Source of the DNA: an uncultured Myroides sp.
GTDB lineage: Bacteria > Bacteroidota > Bacteroidia > Flavobacteriales > Flavobacteriaceae
DNA length: 64,000 nucleotides
Direction: 5' to 3'
NCBI GenBank assembly: GCA_913777665.1
Contig: CAJYTF010000026.1
Coordinates: forward strand, 55,226 to 119,225
The notes under the pieces were generated by a model. That model had not been told where the DNA came from, ran no database searches, and saw only the letters and a list, made by a program, of their open reading frames with translations. The position numbers and the translations under genes are program-made. Positions 1 through 8,324 of this stretch are shown here, one piece after another; the stretch's first letter is position 1, and each line of letters begins with the position of its first letter.

Positions 1-339
1 AACTACCGTAATACCTTTTTCTTTTAACCACGAAGTCCATGTTTTTGGATTTCCTGCCGATGTAAAAACGATTTTAACACCCTCATCTACAATAATATTC
101 ATTATTTCTTCGACATTTGGATACAGCATCGGAACATTTACGCCAAAAGGTTTATCGGTTGCTTTTTTGCATTTCTGAATGTGTTCACGCAAAACTTCCG
201 GATACATGGATCCAGCACCAATTAAACCTAAACCACCGGCATTACTAACTGCTGCTGCTAATTTGTAACCACTATTCCAGATCATTCCGCCTTGAATAAT
301 TGGGTATTTTATATTGAATAATTTTGTTATTCTGTTCAT
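1..339 (-). CDS. Nitronate monooxygenase / 2-nitropropane dioxygenase-like FMN enzyme, N-terminal part
   Basis: The frame is open on the minus strand from an ATG at 339 to the window edge, giving the first 113 residues; the rest lies outside the window. The start MNRITKLFNIKYPIIQGGM is typical of the NPD family (TIM barrel, FMN-dependent oxidation of nitronates), where the IQGGM strand begins the barrel. GGLGLIGAG follows at about residue 36 and a GVNVP segment after that, also typical. A mnmA terminator lies just upstream, so this gene is probably transcribed separately. In Bacteroidota such proteins are often annotated only as nitronate monooxygenase; the true substrate is unknown. Confidence 0.8.
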   Translation of the reverse strand, partial: MNRITKLFNIKYPIIQGGMIWNSGYKLAAAVSNAGGLGLIGAGSMYPEVLREHIQKCKKATDKPFGVNVPMLYPNVEEIMNIIVDEGVKIVFTSAGNPKTWTSWLKEKGITVV

Positions 340-370
340 TTAATTTATTTTTCGATTCTTACAAAAATAG

Positions 371-399
371 AAAAACCAAGCTTAATTTGCTTGGTTTTT
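371..399 (-). terminator. Rho-independent terminator after mnmA
   Basis: Inverted repeat AAAAACCAAGC / GCTTGGTTTTT with a 7-nt loop. It lies directly beyond the mnmA stop on the minus strand and is followed by a T-rich stretch in that direction. The symmetrical A and T tracts mean it could work on both strands. Confidence 0.75.
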
Positions 400-414
400 T
401 CTCGATATATCTTT

Positions 415-1611
415 TTAAATCTTCGATATTACTCCGGATCCTATTAATTCTTCGTCGATATGCCATGAAACAAACTGACCTTCGGTAATTGCCGATTGCG
501 GTTCATTAAATCGTACAAATAATCCTTTTTCGGTTTGATGCAAAGTTGCTTTTTGTAAAGGTTGACGGTAACGAATACGTGCCATTACTTCCATAGATTC
601 GCCATTTTTCAAACGCATATCTTCACGTATCCAATGAATTTCGTGCGGTTGAACTAACAAAGTTTTACGAAACAAACCAGGATGTAAATGTCCTTGACCT
701 GTGTAAATAGCATTTTCGATAATGTTGGTATCAATAATAAACAACGCTTCTTGAGTTCCGCCTACATTCAACCCTTTACGCTGACCAATAGTAAAATAAT
801 GCGCACCGTTATGCTCACCTACTTTTTTAGCCATTTCGGGTGTGTATTTAACCGAAGTGGCTTCCCAAGTTAATTCATCAATCAAAGAATCAAAAGTCGG
901 TTTTTGATTGGTATATACAGCGTGATCTTTAGAAACTTCGTAAATAATTCCTTTTTTAGGTTTTAACTGCTGCTGCAAAAATTCAGGCAAACGCACTTTA
1001 CCAATAAAACACAAACCTTGCGAATCTTTCTTTTCGGCAGTTATCAAATCATTTTTTGCTGCAATTTCACGAACTTCGGGCTTTAAATATTCACCAATCG
1101 GGAACAACGCTTTCGCTAACTGTTCTTGTGATAACTGACATAAGAAGTACGATTGATCTTTGTTTGGATCTTTACCTGCCAACAATTTATAAACCTTTTT
1201 TCCGTTTACAACCGTTTCTTCTTTTCGGCAATAATGACCAGTTGCAACAAAATCTGCACCTAATTCAAGGGCAATTTTCATGAAAACGTCGAACTTAATT
1301 TCACGGTTGCATAAAACATCCGGATTTGGTGTGCGTCCGTTTTCGTATTCATTGAACATATAATCTACAATACGTTCTTTATATTGTTCGCTTAAATCGA
1401 CCGTTTGAAAAGGAATTCCTAATTTATCGGCAACCAACAAAGCGTCATTACTATCTTCTAACCAAGGACATTCGTCGGAAATAGTTACGGTGTCATCGTG
1501 CCAGTTTTTCATGAACAAGCCAATAACCTCATAACCCTGATCCAAAAGCAATTGCGCTGCAACGCTTGAATCTACTCCGCCTGAAAGACCTACTACTACT
1601 CTTTTTTTCAT
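415..1611 (-). CDS. mnmA: tRNA-specific 2-thiouridylase MnmA
   Basis: MnmA adenylates and thiolates U34 of tRNA-Lys, -Glu and -Gln in the cytoplasm. The 398-residue protein has the N-terminal PP-loop GLSGGVDSS (residues 8-16). It has the catalytic cysteine in [13 protein letters not shown] (C101) and the second, persulfide-accepting cysteine in DSQGLCFIG (C201). The central and C-terminal beta-barrel segments are present (FTIGQRKGL, then ARIRYRQ). Length and motifs are those of a full-length family member. The start ATG lies about 20 bases after a TAACTTTG promoter element (1637-1630 on the minus strand). It appears monocistronic with its own terminator. Confidence 0.97.
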   Translation of the reverse strand: MKKRVVVGLSGGVDSSVAAQLLLDQGYEVIGLFMKNWHDDTVTISDECPWLEDSNDALLVADKLGIPFQTVDLSEQYKERIVDYMFNEYENGRTPNPDVLCNREIKFDVFMKIALELGADFVATGHYCRKEETVVNGKKVYKLLAGKDPNKDQSYFLCQLSQEQLAKALFPIGEYLKPEVREIAAKNDLITAEKKDSQGLCFIGKVRLPEFLQQQLKPKKGIIYEVSKDHAVYTNQKPTFDSLIDELTWEATSVKYTPEMAKKVGEHNGAHYFTIGQRKGLNVGGTQEALFIIDTNIIENAIYTGQGHLHPGLFRKTLLVQPHEIHWIREDMRLKNGESMEVMARIRYRQPLQKATLHQTEKGLFVRFNEPQSAITEGQFVSWHIDEELIGSGVISKI

Positions 1612-1629
1612 TTTTTAATTATCGGAAAG

Positions 1630-1637
1630 CAAAGTTA
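1630..1637 (-). promoter_or_regulatory. Putative -7 element upstream of mnmA
   Basis: TAACTTTG on the minus strand fits the Bacteroidota -7 consensus TAnnTTTG, 18 bases before the mnmA ATG. No clear TTTG at the usual upstream distance was found, so the call rests on the -7 match and position only. Confidence 0.45.
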
Positions 1638-1659
1638 CGACAATTGGTTGATTTGTATT

Positions 1660-2292
1660 TTATTTGGAATCTTTTTTAGGTACAATTAGCTTTCCGTTAA
1701 CATATTTTGCTTCATCGGTAATTTTTCCGGTTTCATCACGAATAATAATTTTTCCGTCTAAATTACCATTTACGTACTGTGTTTCTTTAATTTTCACACC
1801 ATTTTCAGCATATTGATTAGAAATTCCGTCTTCTACTCCATTCTTATATTCCAATTCTTCTGACAATTTTCCCGATATGTAATATCCTTTTTTTACACCG
1901 TGAATTTTATCGTTTTTATAAGGCTCTTCAGACATTACATGTTGCCCATCAATATGATACACTTTCCAAAGTCCTTCGCGTAATTTATTTACATACAAAC
2001 CTTCGTACATTTTCTTTTTTCCGTTGTAAAAAATAGCATAAACTGATCCGTCTGCTTTAAATTCTTTGGTTGCAATTAGTTTTTTTTCGGGTTCATCGGC
2101 ATAAAACTTAAAGGTTCCGGTTTCTTTGCCATCTTTAAAAGTTCCTTCATATTTCACATAATTGGTTTTTGGGTAATAACCAACCCAAACACCTTCACGT
2201 TTGCCTTGTGCGTTGGTTTTGTTGACATTTTGCGCATAAACAGCGGTTGTTGCTGCTAAAACTGCGAATGATGTTATAATATATTGTTTCAT
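1660..2292 (-). CDS. Secreted MORN-like repeat protein (YwqK-type repeats)
   Basis: 210 residues with a signal peptide (MKQYIITSFAVLAATTAVYAQ), so export across the inner membrane is expected. The mature part is a run of short repeats with the pattern Y-x-NGKx-x-G-x-W (GKREGVWVGYY, NGKKKMYEGLY, LREGLWKVYH, KNGVEDGISNQY, VNGNLDGKIII, VNGKLIV). These are the MORN/toxin-antitoxin YwqK-like repeats common in Bacteroidota. No catalytic residues are visible. The function is unknown; such repeats form beta-hairpin solenoids in other proteins. A TATTTTTG -7 element (2321-2314) lies upstream. No neighbour suggests a toxin. Confidence 0.75.
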   Translation of the reverse strand: MKQYIITSFAVLAATTAVYAQNVNKTNAQGKREGVWVGYYPKTNYVKYEGTFKDGKETGTFKFYADEPEKKLIATKEFKADGSVYAIFYNGKKKMYEGLYVNKLREGLWKVYHIDGQHVMSEEPYKNDKIHGVKKGYYISGKLSEELEYKNGVEDGISNQYAENGVKIKETQYVNGNLDGKIIIRDETGKITDEAKYVNGKLIVPKKDSK

Positions 2293-2313
2293 TTTTGCTT
2301 AATTAATTTGTTT

Positions 2314-2321
2314 CAAAAATA
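2314..2321 (-). promoter_or_regulatory. Putative -7 element of the MORN-like gene
   Basis: TATTTTTG on the minus strand, 21 bases before the ATG, matches TAnnTTTG. A TTG lies 22 bases further upstream, at the long end of the usual spacing. Confidence 0.45.
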
Positions 2322-2426
2322 CGTTTTATGACTTATGTATTTGCAATTATTTTGCCAGAAATTATAGTTTCATTTTTACAAATTTAAATTGGTCTTCATT
2401 TATAAACTAAAAATTATAATATGAAG

Positions 2427-2456
2427 TTGAAAATTATTCAAAACAGCTTATTTTTG
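2427..2456 (+). promoter_or_regulatory. Promoter of the FAD-dependent oxidoreductase gene
   Basis: TTG at 2427-2429 and TATTTTTG at 2449-2456, separated by 19 bases, match the Bacteroidota -33/-7 pattern. The expected transcription start near 2462 would lie just upstream of the TTG at 2468 and the ATG at 2474, giving a very short leader. Confidence 0.6.
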
Positions 2457-2473
2457 AGGTAAATAATTTGAAC

Positions 2474-3589
2474 ATGAATTTAAGTTTTTGGGAATTAGAA
2501 ACGTACTTCCGAAATGTGGATTTTACTATTATTGGTAGTGGAATTGTGGGTTTAAGCACAGCTTATCATTTACGATTGAAACATCCAAATGCCAAAATCA
2601 TTATCATTGAAAAAGGAATGCTACCCGAAGGCGCAAGCACCAAAAATGCCGGATTTGCTTGTTTTGGAACTTTGTCGGAAGTGCTTTGGTATTTAGAATC
2701 GAATTCTGAAGAGGAAGTTTATAAATTAGTGGAAAGAAGATTTAAAGGTTTGCAAAAACTTCGTTCATTAATTCCTGATGATAAAATGGATTATCATCAA
2801 TTCGGCGGTTATGAAATTTTCCGTAAATCTGATAAAGAATTGATGGAGATGAGTTTGTCTAACTTGAATAAAATTAATTCTTGGTTGAAACCGATTTTTA
2901 ATGAAAATGTTTACCGAAAATCTGATAGAAACTTTGGGTTTCAAAATACAATCGGAATGATTGAAACCGATTTTGAAGGTCATATCCATACCGGAAAAAT
3001 GATGAAATCCTTTGTGGAATTAGTCGTTTCTAATCAAATATCCATTTTAAATAATGTAGAAGTAAAATCAATAAACGATTTGAATTCTGAAGTAGAAATT
3101 GAATTGAAAAATGGATTTCATTTTAATTCGAAAAAAGTGTTTTTGTGTACCAACGCATTTACTAAAAAGTTATACGATTTAGACGTAGTTCCCGCTCGGG
3201 CACAAGTTTTAGTCACAAAACCAATTGAAAATTTTCCGTTCAAAGGTTGTTTTCACATGGATGAAGGATTTTATTATTTTAGAAATATTGGAAACCGCGT
3301 TTTGTTTGGCGGTGGAAGAAATCTGGATTTAGAAGGCGAAACCACAACAGAATTTGGTACAACAGATTTAATCCAAAATCAATTGGAAACTTATTTGAGA
3401 GAAGTAATTCTGCCGAATCATCCTTTTGAAATCGAACATCGCTGGAGCGGAATTATGGGCATGGGTGCGCAACGAAATCCGATTGTGAAACAACTTTCTG
3501 AAAATGTTTTTTGTGGCGTTCGTTTAACAGGAACGGGTATTGCGATTGGTTCGATTGTAGGCGAAGAGTTGGCGAATTTGTTGGATTAA
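2474..3589 (+). CDS. FAD-dependent oxidoreductase, DAO (glycine oxidase/D-amino-acid dehydrogenase-like) family
   Basis: 371 residues from the ATG; the ORF track starts two codons earlier at a TTG, which is less likely in this group. The N-terminal Rossmann motif is IIGSGIVGLSTAYHL with the acidic end IIIIEKG. ASTKNAGFACFG follows, a pattern typical of DAO-family enzymes. The C-terminus has GVRLTGTGIAIGSIVGEELA, the usual FAD-contacting glycine motif. It should oxidise a primary or secondary amine or amino acid; the substrate cannot be told from the sequence. The gene is monocistronic. The next gene downstream is a broken yidC tail on the opposite strand. Confidence 0.85.
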   Translation: MNLSFWELETYFRNVDFTIIGSGIVGLSTAYHLRLKHPNAKIIIIEKGMLPEGASTKNAGFACFGTLSEVLWYLESNSEEEVYKLVERRFKGLQKLRSLIPDDKMDYHQFGGYEIFRKSDKELMEMSLSNLNKINSWLKPIFNENVYRKSDRNFGFQNTIGMIETDFEGHIHTGKMMKSFVELVVSNQISILNNVEVKSINDLNSEVEIELKNGFHFNSKKVFLCTNAFTKKLYDLDVVPARAQVLVTKPIENFPFKGCFHMDEGFYYFRNIGNRVLFGGGRNLDLEGETTTEFGTTDLIQNQLETYLREVILPNHPFEIEHRWSGIMGMGAQRNPIVKQLSENVFCGVRLTGTGIAIGSIVGEELANLLD

Positions 3590-3628
3590 ATTTAAAAATA
3601 AAATTACAGTCAATATTCTTACAATAAA

Positions 3629-3654
3629 AAAGCACCCTTTTTCAAGGATGCTTT
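3629..3654 (-). terminator. Terminator-like hairpin beyond the yidC remnant
   Basis: AAAGCACCCTT / AAGGATGCTTT with a 4-nt loop. The single mismatch is a G-U wobble when read on the minus strand but C-A on the plus strand. It therefore fits a terminator of the original yidC gene better than one for the plus-strand oxidoreductase. Confidence 0.55.
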
Positions 3655-3668
3655 AAATGTAATTTATT

Positions 3669-4019
3669 TTATTGAATTACTTTTTTATTTTGATTCGCTT
3701 TTTGTTGCTGTTGAGCCTGTTCCATCAACTCATCCATTTTGCGTTGGAACTTTGATTTAGGCCTTTCTTTAGATTTGTTGTTTTCAATAATCACTTTTAC
3801 TTTATCTTCGGTAACAATTTTGTTTTTAATTACATACATAATACCAATGGTAATTAAATTCGAAATAAATTAGTACAACGATAGTCCAGATGCGTAATTG
3901 TTAAAGAAGAACAACATCATGATTGGCGAAATGTAAATCATTACTTTCATGATTTTGCTCATATCCGGCATACCTTCTTGTTGCGGAGTCATTGCAGCTT
4001 GATCGCCGGTTGTCATTTC
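3669..4019 (-). pseudogene. yidC membrane insertase, C-terminal remnant
   Basis: Reading the minus strand in one frame gives the last ~116 codons of a YidC/Oxa1 insertase: [39 protein letters not shown], then FISNLITIGIMYVIKN and the lysine/glutamine-rich tail ending KKVIQ. An in-frame TAA at 3872-3870 interrupts it between LSLY and FISNL, where intact YidC has an aromatic residue. There is no start and all upstream membrane segments are missing. The 5' end is broken at about 4019, where a plus-strand rny tail begins. YidC is essential, so an intact copy must exist elsewhere. Not in the ORF track because of the stop. Confidence 0.85.
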
Positions 4020-4107
4020 ACAGAAAATTCAAACCGAAATGACGTATCCAGGTCAAGTTAAAATTACCGTTATCAGAGAAACAAGAGCAGTAAATATTGC
4101 TAAGTAA
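4015..4107 (+). pseudogene. Ribonuclease Y (rny) C-terminal remnant
   Basis: The frame ending at the TAA 4105-4107 reads [15 protein letters not shown] followed by [14 protein letters not shown]. This is the conserved extreme C-terminus of RNase Y, which normally ends at exactly this point. Only about 30 codons remain; the KH and HD domains are absent. The 5' boundary meets the broken end of the yidC remnant, and about 5 bases (4015-4019) can be read as belonging to either gene. No start codon is available, so it is taken as a fragment. Confidence 0.8.
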
Positions 4108-4127
4108 TATATTCTCAAAGTTATTAC

Positions 4128-4158
4128 AAAAAAACAGAGCTTAGTGCTCTGTTTTTTT
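4128..4158 (-). terminator. Bidirectional terminator between rny remnant and the DEAD-like gene
   Basis: AAAAAAACAGAGC / GCTCTGTTTTTTT with a 5-nt loop. It lies immediately beyond the stop of the minus-strand gene 4158-4790 and also just after the plus-strand rny tail, so it may have served either. Confidence 0.75.
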
Positions 4159-4790
4159 TATTCTTCTTCGTCTAAATATTCCTCGTCTGAAAACCAATAA
4201 CTGTCTAACATGGTTTTATCTACAAATATTTCCAAACGTTCAGTTTCTTGTTCGGATACATATAACCGTTGTGTTTTACCAATACTTTCAGACAAACGGT
4301 GTAAACGTGTATCGTGACGTAAACGTAACAACTCGTCGGTATTATTTATTACTAACATTTTTAACTGATTTACATCAAAACCGGCATTACCAAACATAAA
4401 GCTTAAACGTTCGGGTGTTCCAATTAACACATCAATTCCGACAGAAATCTGGTTTTTATCTATATCTAAATCAGTTTTATCATGCGTCATAAAAATACGT
4501 AAATCGGTATATTTTGCCAATTCCTTAAACACAGTTTCCATTAATAAGGCTTCCGGTTTATCTTCAACAATTACCAACGCACGCGGAGATAACATAAAGG
4601 CTTTTTCCAATCGCTGAATTACCGATATTGCAATAGCTTCTTTCTCTTCTTTTTTATTTTCAATAATCAACACCACATCGTTACCCGATTTAATAGTTCC
4701 AAAAGCTTCTTCAATAACATTTGGTGCTTTGGTTAAACCATTTTCGATTAACGCTTGTTGTAATTTTGGATTTATCTTTTTTAAATTCAT
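4158..4790 (-). CDS. Degenerate DEAD-box helicase-like protein (RecA1 domain only)
   Basis: The 210-residue protein follows the layout of a DEAD-box N-terminal lobe but lacks catalytic motifs. Motif I (AxTGSGKT) is replaced by IIENKKEEKE near residues 43-50. Motif Ia survives loosely as SPRALVIVEDKPEA, and motif Ib as GTPERL (124-129). The DEAD box is NNTD in VINNTDELL. There is no second RecA lobe. It is probably non-catalytic, perhaps an RNA- or protein-binding relic. It ends in an acidic tail (DEEYLDEEE). It lies 5 bases downstream of the sigma-54 regulator on the same strand and is likely co-transcribed with it. Confidence 0.7.
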   Translation of the reverse strand: MNLKKINPKLQQALIENGLTKAPNVIEEAFGTIKSGNDVVLIIENKKEEKEAIAISVIQRLEKAFMLSPRALVIVEDKPEALLMETVFKELAKYTDLRIFMTHDKTDLDIDKNQISVGIDVLIGTPERLSFMFGNAGFDVNQLKMLVINNTDELLRLRHDTRLHRLSESIGKTQRLYVSEQETERLEIFVDKTMLDSYWFSDEEYLDEEE

Positions 4791-4795
4791 TTTGT

Positions 4796-5959
4796 TTATT
4801 TTGATGCAAATAATTCTACGTCGGATTTTGAAATTTCTTTTCCACCTAAAATTATCAGGCGTTCTACCACATTTCGCAATTCACGAATATTCCCTGTCCA
4901 ATCATATGCTTTTAAAAGATTCATGGCATCGGCAGAAAATGATTTTTGTGCACTTCCATTCTCTTCTCCAATTTTCTTGGTAAAATGTTCAATTAATAAT
5001 GGAATATCATCTCTACGATCATTCAATGCCGGAACTTTTATCAAAATTACAGCCAAACGATGGTACAAATCTTCACGGAATCGGCCTTCTTCAATTTCTT
5101 TACGTAAATCTTTATTGGTAGCCGCAATCACACGGACATCAACTTTAATATCTTTATCGGCTCCTACCCTTGTAATCATACTCTCTTGCAACGCACGAAG
5201 GACTTTTGCCTGTGCAGCCAGACTCATATCACCGATTTCATCTAAAAAAATTGTTCCCTTATCGGCAGCTTCAAACTTTCCAGCACGATCTTTAACCGCT
5301 GATGTAAACGCTCCTTTTACGTGACCGAACAATTCGCTTTCGATTAATTCTGACGGAATTGCAGCACAGTTTACTTCGATCAACGGAAATTGCGCTCGAT
5401 TACTTTTCTCGTGCAGATTATGCGCAACCAATTCTTTACCAGTTCCATTTGGTCCGGTAATCAATACGCGGGCATCGGTTTCGGCAACCTTATCAACCAT
5501 ATCTTTGATTTGCTGAATAGGTTCGCTTTCGCCAATCATTTGGTAGTTTTTACTTACCTTTTTCTTTAAACGCTTATTTTCAACAACAAGTAATTTATTG
5601 TCTAGCGCATTACGAACAGTTGTTAACAATCGGTTTAAATCAGGTGGTTTCGATATATAATCAAAAGCGCCTAAACGCATGGTATTCACTGCAGTTTCTA
5701 AATCGCCATGACCAGATATCATGATAAAAGGCGTTTCTGGTTTGATTTTTTTAGCTTCTTGCAATACTTCTTCGCCATCTTTTTTAGGCATTTTTATATC
5801 ACAAATAACTAAATCGAAATCATCGTTTTTTATTTTTTCTAAACCTTCTTCTCCGTCAACTGCTTCAGAAACAACATATTGATCGTTTTCCTCTGCCAAT
5901 ATTTTTGATAATACTCTGCGGATTGAAGCTTCGTCTTCTATAATTAAAATTTTAGCCAT
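4796..5959 (-). CDS. Sigma-54-type response regulator (REC-AAA+) without a Fis/HTH domain
   Basis: 387 residues. The receiver domain (1-120) has phospho-acceptor D54 in LVICDIKMP and K104 in SKPP. The AAA+ domain has Walker A GPNGTGK (169-175) and Walker B GTIFLDE (about 235-241). The sigma-54 loop reads GAFTSA (216-221) instead of GAFTGA. The C-terminus (NIRELRNVVERLIILGG...LFASK) stops after the AAA+ lid; the usual helix-turn-helix domain is missing. It may activate sigma-54 RNA polymerase from solution rather than from a bound enhancer. No histidine kinase is adjacent. Just upstream on the same strand is the NatAB-like exporter, separated by 2 bases. Confidence 0.88.
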   Translation of the reverse strand: MAKILIIEDEASIRRVLSKILAEENDQYVVSEAVDGEEGLEKIKNDDFDLVICDIKMPKKDGEEVLQEAKKIKPETPFIMISGHGDLETAVNTMRLGAFDYISKPPDLNRLLTTVRNALDNKLLVVENKRLKKKVSKNYQMIGESEPIQQIKDMVDKVAETDARVLITGPNGTGKELVAHNLHEKSNRAQFPLIEVNCAAIPSELIESELFGHVKGAFTSAVKDRAGKFEAADKGTIFLDEIGDMSLAAQAKVLRALQESMITRVGADKDIKVDVRVIAATNKDLRKEIEEGRFREDLYHRLAVILIKVPALNDRRDDIPLLIEHFTKKIGEENGSAQKSFSADAMNLLKAYDWTGNIRELRNVVERLIILGGKEISKSDVELFASK

Positions 5960-5961
5960 AC

Positions 5962-7251
5962 TTAATATTTAAGCCATTTTACAAGTTCTTTCCAAGTTGG
6001 TTTTTTGCCGTACATTAAAATACCTACGCGGTAAATTTTTGACGCTACCCAAACAATAGCTATAAAGGTAGCAAATAAAAGTGCAATTGAAAGTGCAATT
6101 TCGTAAAACGGTACACCAAACGGAATGCGCATTAACATTACAATGGGCGATGTAAACGGAATTATGGAAAAAATTGTTGCTACGGTTCCGTGTGGCTCGT
6201 TCATTACTGTAAAAAAACCAATGTAAACGCCCAACATTAAAGGCATAATTACAGGAAACATAAACTGTTGTGTATCGGTTTCGTTATCAACCGCTGCACC
6301 AATTGCCGCGTATAATGAGCTGTATAAAAAGTATCCGCCAATGAAATAAATCAGGAAATAAACTGCCATACTTAAAAGCGGAAGTTTTAAAAATTCGGCA
6401 AAATATATTTGGATATCAGCTAATTTTGAAGCTTCCATAGCCAAATCTGTTGTTGGTGTTGATGTGTTTAAACCGAAAACCAAATTGGCAATTACCAATA
6501 AAATCATTCCTACAATTGCCCAAATTACAAACTGTAATATTCCGGCTAAAGTGGTTCCGATGATTTTACCCATCATTAATTGAATTGGCTTTATTGAAGA
6601 AATGATGATTTCTATGATTCTACTTGTTTTTTCTTCGATCACACTGCGCATCACCATGTTTCCGTAAATAATAATGAACATCATGATTAAATATCCAAAA
6701 ACAGATCCAACGCCAACTTTCATTTCATTTAGACCTTTAACTGTTTCTTCGCCCGATGCTTTTGTTAAGTGCATGGTAACATCGATTTTAGACTTATCTA
6801 ACAAAACGGTATCAACCCCCTGATTGGTTAAATTTTTACGCAGTAATTTTTCTGATAATTTAGATTCTGTATTCGCGATAAATCCTAAACTTGGACTATC
6901 TTCTGATACATATTCAATCGATTTTTCGTAATCTCTTAAATTATCTTTCTTTGGAATAAACAACACGCCCTCGTAATTTGCTTGCGAAACGCTGTCTTTC
7001 AATATTTTTGGATCGATTTTAGAAACATCATGGTATTTATAACTTTCGGAATTTTTAAATTCATTGACAAACATTCCGCTTTCGTCGTGAATACCTATAT
7101 GTTTTACTTCGGTTTTCATGGAACTTAAATAGCCGATCAACGCTGCCACCGCCACAAAAATAATCGGACTAACAAAGGTCATTACGATAAATGATTTATT
7201 TCGAACTTTAGAAATAAATTCTCTTTTTATAATTAAAGATAAAACGCCCAT
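5962..7251 (-). CDS. ABC exporter permease, NatB/ABC-2 family
   Basis: 429 residues with an N-terminal membrane segment (SFIVMTFVSPIIFVAVAALIGYL), a long extracytoplasmic region, and a cluster of about five membrane helices in the C-terminal half, the ABC-2 layout of NatB. RSVIEEKTSRIIEIIISSI followed by MMGKIIG is the typical conserved loop of this family. It overlaps the ATPase gene upstream as TAATG (one shared base), so the two form one operon and presumably one transporter. NatAB of Bacillus exports Na+, but the substrate here is not known. Confidence 0.87.
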   Translation of the reverse strand: MGVLSLIIKREFISKVRNKSFIVMTFVSPIIFVAVAALIGYLSSMKTEVKHIGIHDESGMFVNEFKNSESYKYHDVSKIDPKILKDSVSQANYEGVLFIPKKDNLRDYEKSIEYVSEDSPSLGFIANTESKLSEKLLRKNLTNQGVDTVLLDKSKIDVTMHLTKASGEETVKGLNEMKVGVGSVFGYLIMMFIIIYGNMVMRSVIEEKTSRIIEIIISSIKPIQLMMGKIIGTTLAGILQFVIWAIVGMILLVIANLVFGLNTSTPTTDLAMEASKLADIQIYFAEFLKLPLLSMAVYFLIYFIGGYFLYSSLYAAIGAAVDNETDTQQFMFPVIMPLMLGVYIGFFTVMNEPHGTVATIFSIIPFTSPIVMLMRIPFGVPFYEIALSIALLFATFIAIVWVASKIYRVGILMYGKKPTWKELVKWLKY

Positions 7252-8174
7252 TAGTTATTGGTTACAGTTTGAATAAAAATGTCGTTGATGCTCGGGATTT
7301 TTTCAGAAAAGTGCGTTATTTGTCCAAACGGAAGCACATCGTTCAGTAATTCGTTGGCTGATCTATCGTTTAGTTTTACAGATAATTTCAACTCATTATC
7401 TAACGATTTAAAAAAGGTTTCTTCAGTTTGATATTTTGCATTTAAGAAATCTTTTAATTGATTTGGATTCATGGCATTTATGCCTAAATCGAAGGTATTT
7501 GAACGATACTCTTTTTTGATATCGACCAAAGATCCATCTAACAATTTATTAGATTTATGTATTAAAGCAATTTCATCACACATTTCTTCAACACTTTCCA
7601 TACGGTGTGTAGAAAAAATAATGGTGCTGCCTTTTTGCTTTAATTCTAAAATTTCGTCTTTAATGATGTTTGCATTCACAGGATCGAAACCTGAAAAAGG
7701 CTCATCGAAAATCAATAATTTAGGTTGATGCAGAACGGTTACCACAAACTGAATTTTTTGCGCCATTCCTTTTGATAATTCCTGAATTTTTTTGTTCCAC
7801 CAATCACCAATTTCCAATTTATCAAACCAATATTTCAATTGTTTTTTGGCTTCGTCTTTAGAAATCCCTTTCAGTTGAGCAAGATACAATGCCTGCTCGC
7901 CCACTTTCATACTTTTGTACAAACCGCGTTCTTCGGGCATGTAACCGATATGCTTTACATGATGAGGACTCAATTTTTCGCCATCTAACAAAATTTCGCC
8001 ACTATCGGGAAATGTAATCTGATTGATAATACGAATTAAGGAAGTTTTGCCCGCACCGTTTGGTCCCAACAGACCAAAAACGCCGCCTTGCGGAATGGCT
8101 AAAGATATGTTGTTTAAAGCGGTTTTGTCGCCATACTTTTTTACAACATTATTTACCTGTAATATTGGTTTCAT
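7251..8174 (-). CDS. ABC exporter ATP-binding protein, NatA-like
   Basis: 307 residues. Walker A is GLLGPNGAGKTSLI, the signature is LSKGMAQKIQF, Walker B is KLLIFDEPFSGFDP, and the H-loop is STHRM. The C-terminal ~90-residue extension with a DUF4162-like fold is usual for NatA/drug exporters. The partner permease follows at once with a 1-base overlap. A dnaJ terminator lies just upstream, so transcription probably starts in the 8175-8225 gap. Confidence 0.9.
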   Translation of the reverse strand: MKPILQVNNVVKKYGDKTALNNISLAIPQGGVFGLLGPNGAGKTSLIRIINQITFPDSGEILLDGEKLSPHHVKHIGYMPEERGLYKSMKVGEQALYLAQLKGISKDEAKKQLKYWFDKLEIGDWWNKKIQELSKGMAQKIQFVVTVLHQPKLLIFDEPFSGFDPVNANIIKDEILELKQKGSTIIFSTHRMESVEEMCDEIALIHKSNKLLDGSLVDIKKEYRSNTFDLGINAMNPNQLKDFLNAKYQTEETFFKSLDNELKLSVKLNDRSANELLNDVLPFGQITHFSEKIPSINDIFIQTVTNN

Positions 8175-8225
8175 AGTTTTAAACTAAATAAAATAGTTAC
8201 AAAGATACAAAGTAGTTAAAAAAAA

Positions 8226-8255
8226 CCCATCCTTGTTTGTAAAAACAAGGATGGG
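8226..8255 (-). terminator. Terminator of the grpE-dnaJ operon
   Basis: Perfect 13-bp stem CCCATCCTTGTTT / AAACAAGGATGGG with a 4-nt loop, followed on the minus strand by a run of T residues. It lies about 70 bases beyond the dnaJ stop. Confidence 0.88.
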
Positions 8256-8324
8256 AAAAATTGCTATGAAAAAGAAAATCCACCGTTTTATAAGTGTAAT
8301 ACAAACTTACAAAGTTTTTTTGTA

